The notes below the pieces were generated by a model. That model did not search any database and was not told the DNA's origin. It saw nothing but the letters and a program-made list of their open reading frames with translations. Positions 13,159 through 24,730 of a stretch of DNA of 64,000 bases are shown piece by piece. The position numbers and the translations under genes are program-made. The first letter of the stretch is position 1. Every line of letters starts with the position of its first letter. The stretch is from Cenococcum geophilum 1.58 (taxonomy: Eukaryota; Ascomycota; Dothideomycetes; Gloniales; Gloniaceae): the NCBI GenBank assembly GCA_001692895.1, contig KV748219.1, forward strand, positions 186,001 through 250,000. Direction: 5' to 3'.

Positions 13159-13323
13159 CTATTAGGAATAAGGCACGTAGTTATTATATAATACTACGGC
13201 ACTAGCGTAGTAAAAAACCTTAAGTTCCTTTACCTTTTCCTTCTTAAGAAAAACAAAGCCTATTAACCAACATTACTGTATTTACTTAAGTAGTATTAGT
13301 AAGTTACCCTATATAACCAACAC
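13159..13323 (-). mobile_element. small TIR element (MITE-like), copy 1, inside the HET repeat array
   Basis: The right end reads ...CCAACAC followed by TA and the left end ATTAGGAATAAGGCACG, matching on the minus strand the copies at 27529-27697 and 54920-55091. It breaks the 96-bp periodicity of the array. The left boundary and TSD are unclear. It has no coding capacity, so it would be mobilised in trans. Confidence 0.65.
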
Positions 13324-13602
13324 TACTAAAGCTTTTACTACCTCCTCTATAATTTTAACTTTACTCCTTACCTTTTAAGAAGCACTATTATTTCTTTTCT
13401 ACCCTCCTTATTCCCTGCCGCTACTTTTACTACCTCCTCTATAATCTTAACTTTGTCTCCTTACTTTTTAAGAAGAACTGCTATATAGTTAGTAGTAAAT
13501 AATCTTGCTAGTTTTATAACTAGTCCTTATATAATTTAAAAGCCTTTTACTCGCTACTTAAGAAGAACCGCTATTACTTCTTTTCCGCTCTCCCTATTCT
13601 AT

Positions 13603-14170
13603 NNNNNNNNNNNNNNNNNNNNNNNNNNNNNNNNNNNNNNNNNNNNNNNNNNNNNNNNNNNNNNNNNNNNNNNNNNNNNNNNNNNNNNNNNNNNNNNNNN
13701 NNNNNNNNNNNNNNNNNNNNNNNNNNNNNNNNNNNNNNNNNNNNNNNNNNNNNNNNNNNNNNNNNNNNNNNNNNNNNNNNNNNNNNNNNNNNNNNNNNNN
13801 NNNNNNNNNNNNNNNNNNNNNNNNNNNNNNNNNNNNNNNNNNNNNNNNNNNNNNNNNNNNNNNNNNNNNNNNNNNNNNNNNNNNNNNNNNNNNNNNNNNN
13901 NNNNNNNNNNNNNNNNNNNNNNNNNNNNNNNNNNNNNNNNNNNNNNNNNNNNNNNNNNNNNNNNNNNNNNNNNNNNNNNNNNNNNNNNNNNNNNNNNNNN
14001 NNNNNNNNNNNNNNNNNNNNNNNNNNNNNNNNNNNNNNNNNNNNNNNNNNNNNNNNNNNNNNNNNNNNNNNNNNNNNNNNNNNNNNNNNNNNNNNNNNNN
14101 NNNNNNNNNNNNNNNNNNNNNNNNNNNNNNNNNNNNNNNNNNNNNNNNNNNNNNNNNNNNNNNNNNNNNN
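13603..14170. other. assembly gap (568 N)
   Basis: A run of N lies inside the HET repeat array. Both edges carry array sequence, so the gap almost certainly hides additional 96-bp units and the real unit number is unknown. Confidence 0.97.
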
Positions 14171-16969
14171 TTCTACTCGCTACTTAAGAAGAACCGCTAT
14201 TACTTTTTTTCCGCTCTCCCTATTCCCTACTATAGCTTTTACTACTTTCTCTATAATCTTAACTTCGTCTCCTTACTGCTTAAAAAGAACCGCTATTACT
14301 TCTTTTCCGCTCTCCCTATTCTATACCGCAGCTCTTACTACCTCCTCTATAATCTTAACTTCGTCTCCTTACTTTTTAAAAAGAAACGCTATATAGTTAG
14401 TAGTAAATAATCTTACTAGTTTTATAACTAGTCCTTACGTAATTTAAAAGCCTTCTACTCGCTACTTAAGAAGAATTAATATTACTTCTTTTCCGCTCTC
14501 CCTATTCCCTACTATAGCTTTTACTACCTCCTCTATAATCTTAACTTTATCTCCTTACTTTTTAAAAAAAACCGCTATATAATTAGTAGTAAATAATCTC
14601 GCTAGTTTTGTAACTAGTTTTTATATAACTTAAAAGCCTTCTACTCGCTACTTAAGAAGAACCGCTATTACTTCTTTTCCGCTCTCCCTATTCTATACTA
14701 TAGCTCTTACTACCTCCTTTATAATCTTAACTTTATCTCCTTACTTTTTAAAAAAAACCGCTATATAGTTAGTAGTAAATAATCTTGCTAGTTTTATAAC
14801 TAGTTTTTATATAATTTAAAAGCCTTCTACTTACTATTTAAGAAGAACTATTATTACTTCTTTTCCGCTCTCCCTATTCCCTACTATAGCTTTTACCACC
14901 TTTTCTATAATCTTAACTTCGTCTCCTTACTACTTAAGAAGAACTACTATTACTTCCTTTCCACTCTTTAAATTCCCTGCCGCCGCTTTTACTACCTCCT
15001 CTATAATCTTAACTTTATCTCCTTATTACTTAAAAAAAACTGCCATTACTTTTTTTCCGCTTTCCCTATTACCTACCGTAGCTTTAACTACCTCCTTTAT
15101 AATCTTAACTTTATCTCCTTATTGCTTAAAAAGAACTACTATTACTTCTTTTCCGCTCTCCCTATTGCCTACCGCAGCTTTAATTACCTCTTTTATAATC
15201 TTAACTTTATCTCCTTATTACTTAAAAAGAACCGCCATTACTTTTTTTCCGCTCTCCCTATTACCTACTATAGCTTTAACTACTTCCTCTATAATCTTAA
15301 CTTCGTCTCCTTACTACTTAAGAAGAACCGCTATTACTTCTTTTCTACCCTCCTTATTCCCTACCGTAGCTTTTACTACCTTCTCTATAATCTTAACTTT
15401 ATTTCCTTACTACTTAAAAAAAACCAACATTACTTTTTTTCCGCTCTCCCTATTCTCTGCCGTAGCTTTTACTACCTTTTTTATAATCTTAACTTCGTCT
15501 CCTTACTGCTTAAAAAAAACCAATATTACTTCTTTTCCGCTCTCCCTATTCCCTGCCGCCACTTTTACTACCTCCTCTATAATCTTAACTTCGTCTCCTT
15601 ATTACTTAAGAAGAACCACTATTACTTCTTTTTTGCTCTCCCTATTCCCTACCGTAGCTTTTACTACCTCCTTTATAATCTTAACTTCGTCTCCTTACTT
15701 TTTAAGAAGAACCGCTATATAGTTAGCAGTAAATAATCTCGCTAGTTCTATAACTAGTCCTTACGTAATCTAAAAGCCTTTTACTTACTGCTTAAGAAGA
15801 ACCGCTATTAATTCTTTTCCGCTCTTCTTATTCTATACCGAAGCTCTTATTACCTCCTCTATAATCTTAACTTTGTCTCCTCGCTACTTAAAAAGAATTA
15901 ATATTACTTCTTTTCCGCTCTCCCTATTCCCTGCCACAGCTTTCACCACCTCCTCTATAATCTTTACGTCGCCTCCTTATCTTTTAAAAAAATTAGCCAC
16001 GTTTCCCGCATTGTCTAATTTTGCAACTTTACTAAGAGATGCTGTGTTTAAGGCGGTGAAATTGCGCAAGAATTTTGATATTATGTAATAACGAGTGTCG
16101 GTCAGGCCGAATAAGAATGAAGTGGTATTGTGAATAACTTAATGGACCTTTTTTGTATAATCTGCACGCAGACTATCATTATTATGCGCATTAGAAGATA
16201 TGCCAAGTAACGCGTATATTATATCCCGTTGATCGCTTGCTTCGCTTCCGTTAAACTTTACCAAAAGAGTGTAAAGATCTCGCTTCTGGCTCCACCAAGA
16301 ATCTTTCCTCGACTGACCCGGCATGATATCCAAGACGGCTTGGCAATGAAGTTCTGGGTCCTCTCTCGTTAGCAACGGGGCAAGGGCAAAGATACGCGCT
16401 GGGATAGATTTCGTGCCGGTGCAGACCACCGCGGCTTTTGCGTTTGCGACTTCTTGCAAGATCCAAACCCTCTGAAACCAAGGTCGCTTCAAGAGCAACT
16501 TCATACCTTTACGCTGGAAGGTCTCCACATCTTCATTTAGCGTTCTTTGGGTACGGTTCACTTCTACCCAAAGATTCATCCAGCGTTCGTCCGTGTGTTT
16601 CCAGTTCTTATACGCATACTTGATACACTTTTCCTGTAGCTGCTTTAGAGAATCCATGAGGATGTTTATTGCGTATGTCGCTTGGCCCAACCAGAAAATA
16701 ACTTGCTCAGCCTGAGAGTATATATTCCCCATTTGCTGAACTTGGTGTCCTCGTTCTTTCTCATTGCCTTAGTTAATACAAACTGCATCAACCCAAAGTA
16801 TCCTGTCTGCATCTCGGGAACGCAGGTGCCCAAGCGCCCAGAACAGGTTTTCGGTGACACTAAGTCCTCTCCCATTTATCTTTATATATTTAGTCATTTC
16901 CGTGCCGCCCCATGTATATGACAAAGCCTCATAGCGAATAGCGCTGTCATCGTAAAGCCAAGCTTGGAA

Positions 16970-17062
16970 GAGCTCGCACTCGATATCAAGCTCCTCGCCC
17001 TCGATGTCGAGCTCGCACTTGATATCAAGCTCCTCACCCTTGATGTCAAGCTCCTTGCCCCT
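16970..17062 (-). repeat. short in-frame repeat in the HET coding region
   Basis: The minus strand encodes ELDIKGEELDIK and then CELDIEGEELDIECEL, that is four ELDI units alternating with GE or C spacers. The DNA repeats GAGCTTGATATCAAG/GAGCTCGACATCGAG-like blocks. It lies between the LLRL strand and the FQAWLYDDSAIRYEALSY motif, where HET domains usually have a short variable loop, so it is a local expansion. Confidence 0.75.
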
Positions 17063-17436
17063 AATAAGTCGTAGTAGCCGAAAAGCAGGGCCCCCGAGAT
17101 CAATCGGTTCGTATTCAAAAAAGTCCATGTGTCCCACGAAAGGTATAGCTAATTTTCTGGCTCTAAGAAGTTGGGGCGTTAGGCAGAACGTTACTAAGGC
17201 GTTAACGGTATAGAACTTACTAGAGTAAATATTAAAGCGAAAATGCGTACGGATATCGCTAACAAAAGATAGCGAGCGGGCGAAGAAGAGGCAGAAGACG
17301 GCCGAGCGGGTAGGAGGGCAGCCGTAGGGGCCGCTGAGCTCCAATGATTCAACACCGTGTGGCTGGGTAAGCGTGCTTATGTGCGGTATTAAATAGTAAT
17401 AAAAGTGATTTGGTACTAGGCATTGCCACCATAACA

Positions 17437-17477
17437 GGGAGGATGGCCGAGCCGCTCCGGCCGCACCCTTGTGACAG
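17437..17477 (+). promoter_or_regulatory. dispersed motif copy 2, about 310-350 bp upstream of the HET start
   Basis: This is the least mutated copy: CAGGGAGGATGGCCGAG, CCGCTCCGGCCGC, then ACCCTTGTGAC. A related copy occurs at nearly the same distance upstream of the NLR start codon. GATGGCCGAG resembles the start of tRNA-Leu/Ser and CGG/CCG triplets resemble zinc-cluster factor sites; both readings are speculative. Confidence 0.5.
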
Positions 17478-17479
17478 TT

Positions 17480-18340
17480 TGCCACTACAGCAGGTGTCAT
17501 GAGGATATGTTGTTAACTGGTTGTTCTTTCGGAATTAAGGTCAAATGTAAAGCCAAGCCTTGTGGGGTATCGTTCAGTGCCACCTACTGCTTAGGCCACC
17601 GGCAGATTATTTTGCCGATTTACCGCAGAAATCCCGACTTAGTACCGACCCTCATAGAGAGCCGCTATGTGTTTATTTCTCTCTTTAACTTCTTAGTTCC
17701 TAAAGCATTCCCCCTTTATGCTTAAAACTTTCCTAAACGGTAGACTTATAATGTTTATAAATTATTACCGCTCATTATACGGCCATTAGTCGTGTTACAC
17801 TCCTCTAAATATATTAACTATTGCGCTTTATTGCCATAATAGATATACTATAATTAGTAATAATTAAAACAAAGCCTATAGGATACGGGTTAGATGTGTT
17901 CTATAAATCTACCTAGTTACTTTCCTAGGAGCTTACCGCTTCTAGTCCTATTATAGTACTGGATCGAGTAGATTGTAAAAGTAAGGTGGCTAGATTAGAC
18001 GTAATACTCTACTAATAGACATAGTCCTTTAAGATTACGCCCTTAATCTTATATTAGTACTACAAATTCTTCCTACCTCTTGTCTACTACTATCTAGTAG
18101 CGGCGGAAAGAACCTCTTTAGCGATATCTTCTAACTTAACCTAGCTATTAACACTAGGGATCTTAACGTATAACAGGTTATACCTCTTTTCTATATAGTC
18201 CTTAATAATAAGCCTAATAGCGTTATTTGGGACTAGGTCTATAATGTTATTATAAACTTAGCGCTTATAACTATTACTAGACCATCGACACCTCCCCTAT
18301 CTGGCCCTTTATATACCGCGTCGTTTTAGTAAACGCCTTA
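17480..18340. repeat. HET/FunK1 intergenic region, paralogous to 25850-26560
   Basis: Shared blocks in the same order and orientation include CACTACAGCAGGTGTCAT/CTACTACAGCAGGTATCT, ATTTTGCCGA, AAAGCAAAGCCTAT-type, CGGGTTAGATRYRTT, CTACGCCCTTAATCTT and CCCTTTATATRCYGCGTC. Divergence is mostly transitions. It may contain the shared promoter region of the HET gene (-) and the kinase (+). No reading frame in it is recognisable. Confidence 0.7.
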
Positions 18341-18344
18341 ATTA

Positions 18345-20330
18345 TTTAATATTAGGAGTTTCGCAGATATATTTGATCTAAGGAGGAATATAGATCCTAT
18401 ACTTAGGAGTAAAGTAGAGGATAATCTTATAATTAATTATCTAGACGTTTTTGATACGTTTTTTAGAAAGATCTCGCAACTTTATAAGGTTATAGCGGCG
18501 GTATTAGAGAGCTATAAGGACGCGGAACTATTTTAAGAGGGTGTTAGTTAGGTGGAGTGGCTAGAAGGATATAAGGAAACGGTGGTACTATAATTCCTTC
18601 GCTGTTATATTAATTAATTTCTTCTATTTATAGATAAATATAGCTTCCGTCCCTTAAAGTGTTGCTATTATATTACTACTCCAAACAAGCCTATTCCTGG
18701 ATTAATTAATAAGTAAAAGCTAGATATTAGTCTAGCATATAATATAAATAATAAGCTAGAAGAGGGAAATCGGTATAGCTATAATTGGTCCTATATACTT
18801 ATACCTAGCGAGTTAAAAAGCAATCCGTGGGAGGATAATTATAGCAGTACTTGGCTTAATATTGTGAGATATGGTTGAGAGATATTTAGCGCATAAGATA
18901 CGCGATGGTTTATTCTAGGCTTTACCCTATACGGTTTTATTATGCGTTTATAGGAATTTGATAGGCTTAGGGTAGTTAGGTCTACGCCATTTAATATTAA
19001 TAAGGTGAGACGTTTATTATAGTAGTCTTAGGGTGTTTATAGATAACGGAGAAAGAGCTAGGTTTTGATCCTACTATAGTAAAGGGTGGCGGAAGCTATA
19101 TATACATTTGACGGAATAGCTAAATGGAGTAGATCTGGCTAGAGGAGTTTATAAGGCAATGGCGCTCGGTTACTGGCCGAGTAATAAGGTATTAAAGGGG
19201 CTCCTTTTAGAACGAAGTGGGCCGCGAACTTATAATTAAGGACTTATAGGAATATAAAGAACGGCCTAAAGAAGGCCTTTTACTTAAGGAGGTAATAGAA
19301 GCTAATATAAAGAATATAGCGCGGTATTACCACTATAAGACGGTGCTCACTAATAATAAGGTGGACGATGTTTTAATAAATATACGGAGGGGACTAAGTA
19401 ATATAGTCGGCTAAAATCCACTTTAATAGTAACGGGCAGTATATTCCGAAGCTATTATAAGTTAAAAAACGTCTAGTCCCTTTAGAGCTAGAAGAGGTAG
19501 GAGTAAAAGTAATAGTCGAACTATGCCGTGGAAGAAGTTATTAAGCAGTATTTAGGTATTAATGCCCCCCCCTAAATGGTTATGCTTAGACTCGCCAGTT
19601 AAGTAGAATATATACTAATAAAGAAATCGTGTTTATCGTTAACTTATTATATAAGATTTTAGGAAAAGCGTTTATAAATTAAGTTCTCTACGCGGTATAT
19701 TGGTGGGATTGCTTAGCGGTATAAAAGGTAAGTACCTAACGAAGCTTTCCGGGCTATGGCTGATTTCTTAGGGCACAAATTGCTACTGGATGTGAGTATC
19801 CTCTACTGAGATATCTCTATTAGGAATGTTATGCTAAATATAGCAGAGGATAACGGATTTTTAATTAATCTTAACCTTACTATTAAAACCAACTGTAAAA
19901 ATATATCTAGAGCTCCGAGTAAAACTAGGACTAAGGTATTTATAGTAATTGGCACGCTTTATAGCGAAGACTATAGCTTTATATACGACCTAGAATCGTT
20001 CTTTTAGGTGTTATTTTGGGCTTATATTTATTGCACTAGTCTAGGTAGGCACTATTATATATTAAAGTTTTAGTTATAGAATTTTAAAAGCACCAAAACC
20101 CTTATAAAGATTAAGAAAGGCTCTATAGATAAAGAGGATAAGTTTATAAAGAAAGTAGATAAGAACGTCACGACTTACTACGCACTATTAATCCCTTACA
20201 TAAAAGAGCTGCGGAAAGTAGTTTTCCTAAAGGGAAAGCGATAGCTAAGGGAGGATTAATAGCTCTATTCTTATATAAAGTCTATTCTCTAGTAGGCGAG
20301 TAATAAGTTAGATACCCTAGAGTAACAGCA
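18345..20330 (+). pseudogene. fungal-type protein kinase (FunK1), RIP-inactivated
   Basis: The plus-strand translation follows the FunK1 (PF17667-type) order: FADIFDLRRNIDP; FLRCYINQFL; TTPNKPIPG; YNWSYILIPSELKSNPWED; TRWFILGFTLYGFIMRLxEFDRL; ARYYHYKTVL-type; then the catalytic-loop region LLDVSILYxDISIRNVML; FLINLNLTIKT, where DFG-like Asp is replaced; IGTLYSEDYSFIYDLESFF; WAYIYCTSLG; YYALLIPYIKELRKVVF. FunK1 proteins are divergent protein kinases, and a HRD is expected before ISIxNVML. Here His reads Tyr and the Arg codon is TGA (19807-19809), both C to T changes. Frame is lost for a stretch around 19020-19100 and 19400-19600. It lies head to head with the HET gene about 1.2 kb away. Confidence 0.87.
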
Positions 20331-20880
20331 TTTAATTAAATTAAGTTGCTTGTTTTCCACTATATGGAACAGCTATACAATACGAATTTACTTCTTACTT
20401 CTAAGTCATTACCTGCCGATTTTCGGTTGTGGCTAGCTATAGGCCCGTTTTAGTTTCTGTAGTTAGACCTATTTTAAGTACCTAGTCTAAACTACTTGTG
20501 ATTTTATCTAGCTGTAGTTAGAGGCTGTGCTTATAATGTCTTGGCGTCCGCCGACCTGGTGGCAATAACTATTACAACTTCATCTTATAGGTTTTTGGGA
20601 AATTTAACGCCTCTTGCATAACCCTATAGCCGGTATAGGTCGGCTGCCCTCCCTACTAGCGTAGCGAAGGGGCAAGAACTTTACTACGCGTATTATAACG
20701 TTTTCTAGAATACTATAGAATCTTTAAAAGCGAGTATTAAGACTAGGACGGAACTAATAGAAGCTGCTAGAAAAAGCCTTCCTATAATATAAATACAAGT
20801 TATTCCCCGGACCCCTTTATAAAATAGAGATTATAAAAGAAATATATATAATAAAGAGTAAGTCTATATAAGTATTACCT
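20330..20880. other. intergenic, between FunK1 and NLR 3' ends
   Basis: No gene recognised. It holds a copy of the dispersed motif (20612-20665, minus strand). Confidence 0.4.
20612..20665 (-). repeat. dispersed motif copy 3
   Basis: The minus strand reads ACGCTAGTAGGGAGGGCAGC, then CGACCTATACCGGCTAT and AGGGTTAT. It shares the ACGCTAGTAGGGAGG start with the copy at 56288. It lies downstream of both neighbouring genes, so a purely promoter role does not explain all copies. Confidence 0.5.
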
Positions 20881-21109
20881 CTAGTTAACCTTAAGGAGAG
20901 TAATATAGCTAGATGAATGTCCTAAACAAATTATATCTCTATACACTGCTATATAGGTTAGTCGATATTTATAAGGAAGCCATAATAAAGATTATTCCTT
21001 TAGTGTAATCTACTAACTTTGTATAAAAAAATTAGAACCTATTTTTTCCTAAGAGGAAAAAGTATTAAAGGAAGGTAAAGAGAGAGGAATGTTTCCTCTA
21101 TTTGTCTGC

Positions 21110-22800
21110 AGATATTGGCCGTCCGGCGAGAAAGCTAGGGCGCTAACGTACCCGGAATAGCCCTCGAGCGTACTGCGGCAAGTCCCCGTCGCTGCATCCT
21201 ATAGCTGTACCGTATTGTCAAAGGATGCAGACGCTACTAGCTGGCCGTCTGGCGAGAAGGCTAGGGCGCTGACGGACCTAGAATGGCCCTTAAGCGTACT
21301 GCGGCAAGTCCCTATCGCTGCATCCCACAGCCGTACTGTGTTGTTATCGGATAAAGACGCTACCAGCTGGCCGTCCTGCAAGAAGGCTACGGCGTTAACG
21401 GACCTGGAATGGCCATTAAGCGTTCTATGGCAAGTCCCCGTCGCTATATCCTACAGCCGTACCGTGTCGTTATAGGATGTAGACGCTACTAGCTGGCCGT
21501 CTAGCGAGAAGGCTAGGGCGCTGACGTACCCGGAACGGCCCTCGAGCGTACTGCGGTAAATCCCCGTCGCTGTATCCCACAGCCGTACCGTTTCGTCATA
21601 GGATGCAGACGCTACTAGCTGGCCGTCCGGCGAGAAGACTAGGGCGTTGACGGAGCCGGAATGGCCCTCGAGTGTGCTGCGGCAAATCACCGTAGCTGCA
21701 TCCTATAGCCGTACCGTGTCGTTAGAGGATGCAGACGCTACCAGCTGGCCGTCCGGCGAGAAGGCTACGGCGTTAACGGGGCCGGAATGGCCCTCAAGCG
21801 TACTGCGGCAAGTCCCCGTCGTTACATCCCACAGCCATACCGTATTGTCGTTATAGGATGTAGACGCTACCAGCTAGCCGTCCGGCGAGAAGGCTAGGGC
21901 GCTAACGGAGCTGGAATGGCCCTCGAGCGTACTGCGGCAAATCACCGCCGCTGTATCCTATAGCCGTACCGTGCCGTTATAGGACGTAGACGCTACCAGC
22001 CAGCCGTCTGGCAAGAAGGCTACGGCTTTGACGGAGCCGAAACGGTCCTCAAGCGTGCTACGGCAAGTCCCCGTCGCTGTATCCTACAGCCGTACCGCCT
22101 CGTTGTTATAGAATGTAGACGCTACCAGCGGGCCGTCTGGCGAGAAGGCTAGGGCGTTAATGTGGTCGGAATGGCACTCGAGCGTGCTGTGGCAAGTCCC
22201 CGTCGCTGCATTCTATAGCTGTACTATATCGTTAGAGGATGCAGACGCTACTAGCTGGCTATCTAGCGAGAAGGCTACGGCGTTAACGGGGCCGGAATAG
22301 CCCTCGAGCGTGTTATAGCAAGTCCCTGTCGCTATATCCTATAGCCGTACTATGCTGTTATAGGATGCAGACGCTACCAGCTGGCTGTCTGGTAAGAAGG
22401 CTACGGTGTGGACGGACCCGGAATAGCCCTTAAGCGTGCTATGGCAAGTCCCCGTCACTGCATCTTATAGCTATACCGTGTTGTTATAGGATGTAGACGC
22501 TACTAGCTAGCTGTTTGGCGAGAAGGCTAGGGCGCTAATAGACCTGGAATGGCCCTTAAGCGTACTGCGGCAAGTCCCTATCGCTACATCCTACAGCCGT
22601 ACCGTGTTATCGTTATAGGATGTAGACGCTACCAGCTAGACGTCTGGCGAGAAGGTTAGGGCGTAGGCGAGGCCGGAATGGCCCTCAAGCGTGCTGCGGC
22701 AAGTCCCCGTCACTGCATTCTATAGCTATACCGTGCCATGTAGACGCTAGGCTAGGGCGCTAACAAGGCAGGAATGGCCCTTAAGCGTGCTGCGGTAAGC
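21110..22800 (-). repeat. 126-bp WD40 repeat array of the NLR
   Basis: About 13 full units plus one with about 30 bp deleted (22735-22765), each about 42 codons. The unit reads GHSGSVNALVFSPDGQLVAS then ASYDETVRLWDTATG and YRSTLE. Units are very similar over their whole length, with changes concentrated at transitions, which is typical of WD40 tails kept alike by concerted exchange. Some units carry 3-bp insertions at the D/N-D-N turn. Confidence 0.92.
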
Positions 22801-24675
22801 GTCCCAATTATCTTCCACCTTTAATAGCCTGCTAATCCACCCTAGAATATAGTTGGTAAATATCTTCTATATTATACTTATCTCTAAAGTAAAAATAAGG
22901 GCCGAAGAATAGACCTATAGAGGTGTATCTTCTACTATAGATTAGAACCGTAACGTAAACCGCTTTATATTGTAAAGAAAGCTTAAAATAATACTCTTAT
23001 CCAACTAGAATATATATAAGTACAGCAATTATAAAATGCGTAGAATAATCTTATATTTGTAAGCGCCTATAGCTTATTAATTATATAAATATATATATAT
23101 ATTTCTCTAATAAGGCTTATAGCTTCTAACTAATATAGGAAATACTTCTAAAGAAAAAGGTGGACGGAATCCTCGTCGTAGATATAGCGTTTACTCTGCT
23201 CTAGATAGTGTACCTAATAACGGCTAGTATATTGTAACTTAGGTAATAAATAGCTAGCTATTATCTGTTTATTAATCTCTCTTTTTAGACCTTTAGGTAT
23301 TAAGAGGTTATATATATTTTGCTATAGGCCCTTTAAACTAAACATTAGTTTAAGGCACTAAGATACTAGCCTCTTATAGATTTCTTTTTTGTTTACCTAA
23401 AACGGACTTTTTCCCTACTTTTGAGGATTAATAAGGAAGTCGCGAAAAGATAAATATAGGAACCTTATAGGTATATCCTCGCTATTAGGAATACTAAGAA
23501 TAGAGTGTAGAGAGTCTAGCTGGTAGCTAATATCGTCTTTAGGGATATTAAGGAGGTTTATAAGTAAGGCTATAGAGAGTAAACTCTCTAGAATAATAAT
23601 ACTCCCAACTATTTCCCGGAACTCGCTGGCCCACCTCTTTTTGCCTATATTGTTTTCGTCATTAAAGAGCTAGTTTAGGATTGGGAGGTATGTCCTATTT
23701 AGCTTTAAAATATAGTTTGCCGTTTAGCATTAAAGGACGATATTAAGACGCTTTTTAGGGTTGTCTTGTTGATCTCCAATGTATTAATAGGTAGTAGCGG
23801 CGAAGATAAATAACGGGATGGCTAGCTTGACTAGCGCCTAGATTTGGCCCCTGCTAGGCCAGTCTACGGACAGTAAGCGCTGCTTACGTATCTCCGCAAG
23901 TTCGTACTTTAGGAAAAGGGTTATGTTATATTTAATTGTTCTCCTTTATACTTCGTGGAGAACTAAGTCTTAATACGTTCCGTCTGGCATTTGCTTAAAC
24001 CTAAGATAAATAGGGAGCTCTGGTTTACTTGTTACAAAAACCCGTAATAATACTAGCTTAAAACCTTTAGTTTATAAAAGAAGTCGAAGAATTGCCCGTA
24101 TATCTTCGTCTCGCTTATACTTGTTTAGCGCGTTTATTATAACAATTAGTTCTAAAGCGTTGGCGGGTGCCGTTTTCGAAAGTAGATGGAAGACTAACTT
24201 CTTAAACTGGTCTTTTAGAGCCTTCTTAGAAATGGCTAGGTTAGTATTAATCGCTTTCCTTATGCCTAACATTAATTCTAGCACATAGCGCATTAGACAC
24301 GTAGTAATAGTGGTGAAAAATTAAGTGGCATTTCTGCGGTCACCCTCACCATTTTTAAAGAAAAAACTTGCGCCTAGCTGATTATTTTTGGCAAATAACT
24401 GGGCAATAGTCCGTGTAATTGTAGACTTTCCTATGCCTGCTATACCATTTAGCTAGAATATAGGTTTGCTATTTCTATCCTTCGCCTATTCCGTTATTTA
24501 ACTTAGTAGCTTAACCCATATATTGCTAAGATATCTTACATTATACTCCTCTATATAAGAGTCGAAAAATGCTCCTTTAGCGATTGGCAGCTTTACTGTG
24601 TTAATCTTTAATAAAAGGTTATTGGCTTTTTTATTAACGAGACTTAGCTTCTAATTAATACTAAGAATAAGACCC

Positions 24676-24730
24676 CTATATATACCCTTTATTAGTTACT
24701 TTTATAAGCTGTTAAACATTTATAACATAC
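24676..24730 (-). other. predicted spliceosomal intron in the NLR
   Basis: The minus strand reads GTATGTTATAAATG at the 5' end and ACTAATAAAGGGTATATATAG at the 3' end, with a CTAAT branch-like site. Removing these 55 bp joins ...ALxINxT to GLILSINxKLSLV, restoring the order expected between the STAND N-terminal domain and NACHT. It is phase 2. Length and signals fit ascomycete introns. Confidence 0.7.

Larger units (their letters stand above)
12830..16000 (-). repeat. in-frame 96-bp tandem repeat array of the HET gene
   Basis: About 19 units of 96 bp are visible outside the assembly gap. On the minus strand each encodes 32 residues of the type GDEVKIIEEVVKAAAGN then RESGKEVIxVLLKxR (I believe this is the repeat now called DUF7104; name from memory). 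Six shorter variant units of about 84 bp (near 13030, 13480, 14390, 14570, 14760 and 15715) instead encode VKGFxITxGLVIELARLF followed by TANYIAVLLKK. Units are nearly identical to one another although RIP has added stops at most LLKQR Gln positions. Plus-strand open frames here are antisense shadows. Confidence 0.88.
12785..17128 (-). pseudogene. HET-domain protein with long C-terminal 32-residue repeat array
   Basis: I place the start at the ATG at 17128, giving MDFFEYEPIDLGGPAFRLL, the usual beginning of HET proteins. HET motifs follow in order: YEALSYTWGGTE, INGRGLSVTENLFWALGHL, RILWVDAVCIN, QVQQMGNIYSQAEQVIFWLG, WFQRVWILQEVA, DQRDIIYALLGI. HET domains trigger cell death in fungal vegetative incompatibility. 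One in-frame TAA at 16769-16771 replaces the Gln that follows CIN; another at 16136-16138 replaces a Gln or similar residue after KKVH. Reading through both, the same frame enters a tandem array at about 16000 and stays open in phase to about 12800. Between CELF and the domain start, four ELDI(K/E) units are inserted. The array is interrupted by a short TIR element and an N gap. Such repeat tails are known from fungal receptors and are probably ligand-sensing. Inactive here unless stops are bypassed. Confidence 0.88.

Noticed and set aside
12830-16000. CRISPR-like array
   Set aside because: Units are contiguous, coding, 96 bp, without spacers of regular unique sequence, and the genome is fungal.
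15122-16088. Three long plus-strand open frames rich in Leu, Tyr and Phe
   Set aside because: They are the antisense of the 96-bp repeat array; the minus frame matches the HET-gene repeats and joins the HET domain in phase.
17437-17477. tRNA gene or complete SINE head
   Set aside because: Only an A-box-like stretch is present; no B box, no cloverleaf and no terminator could be found.
17129-17500. N-terminal extension of the HET open frame up to an ATG at 17500
   Set aside because: Its 124 codons have no HET homology, contain the dispersed motif and overlap the duplicated non-coding region; the ATG at 17128 gives the usual family start.
21215-21856. Plus-strand open frames rich in TSWPSGEKA repeats
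   Set aside because: They are antisense to the WD40 repeats, which read correctly on minus.
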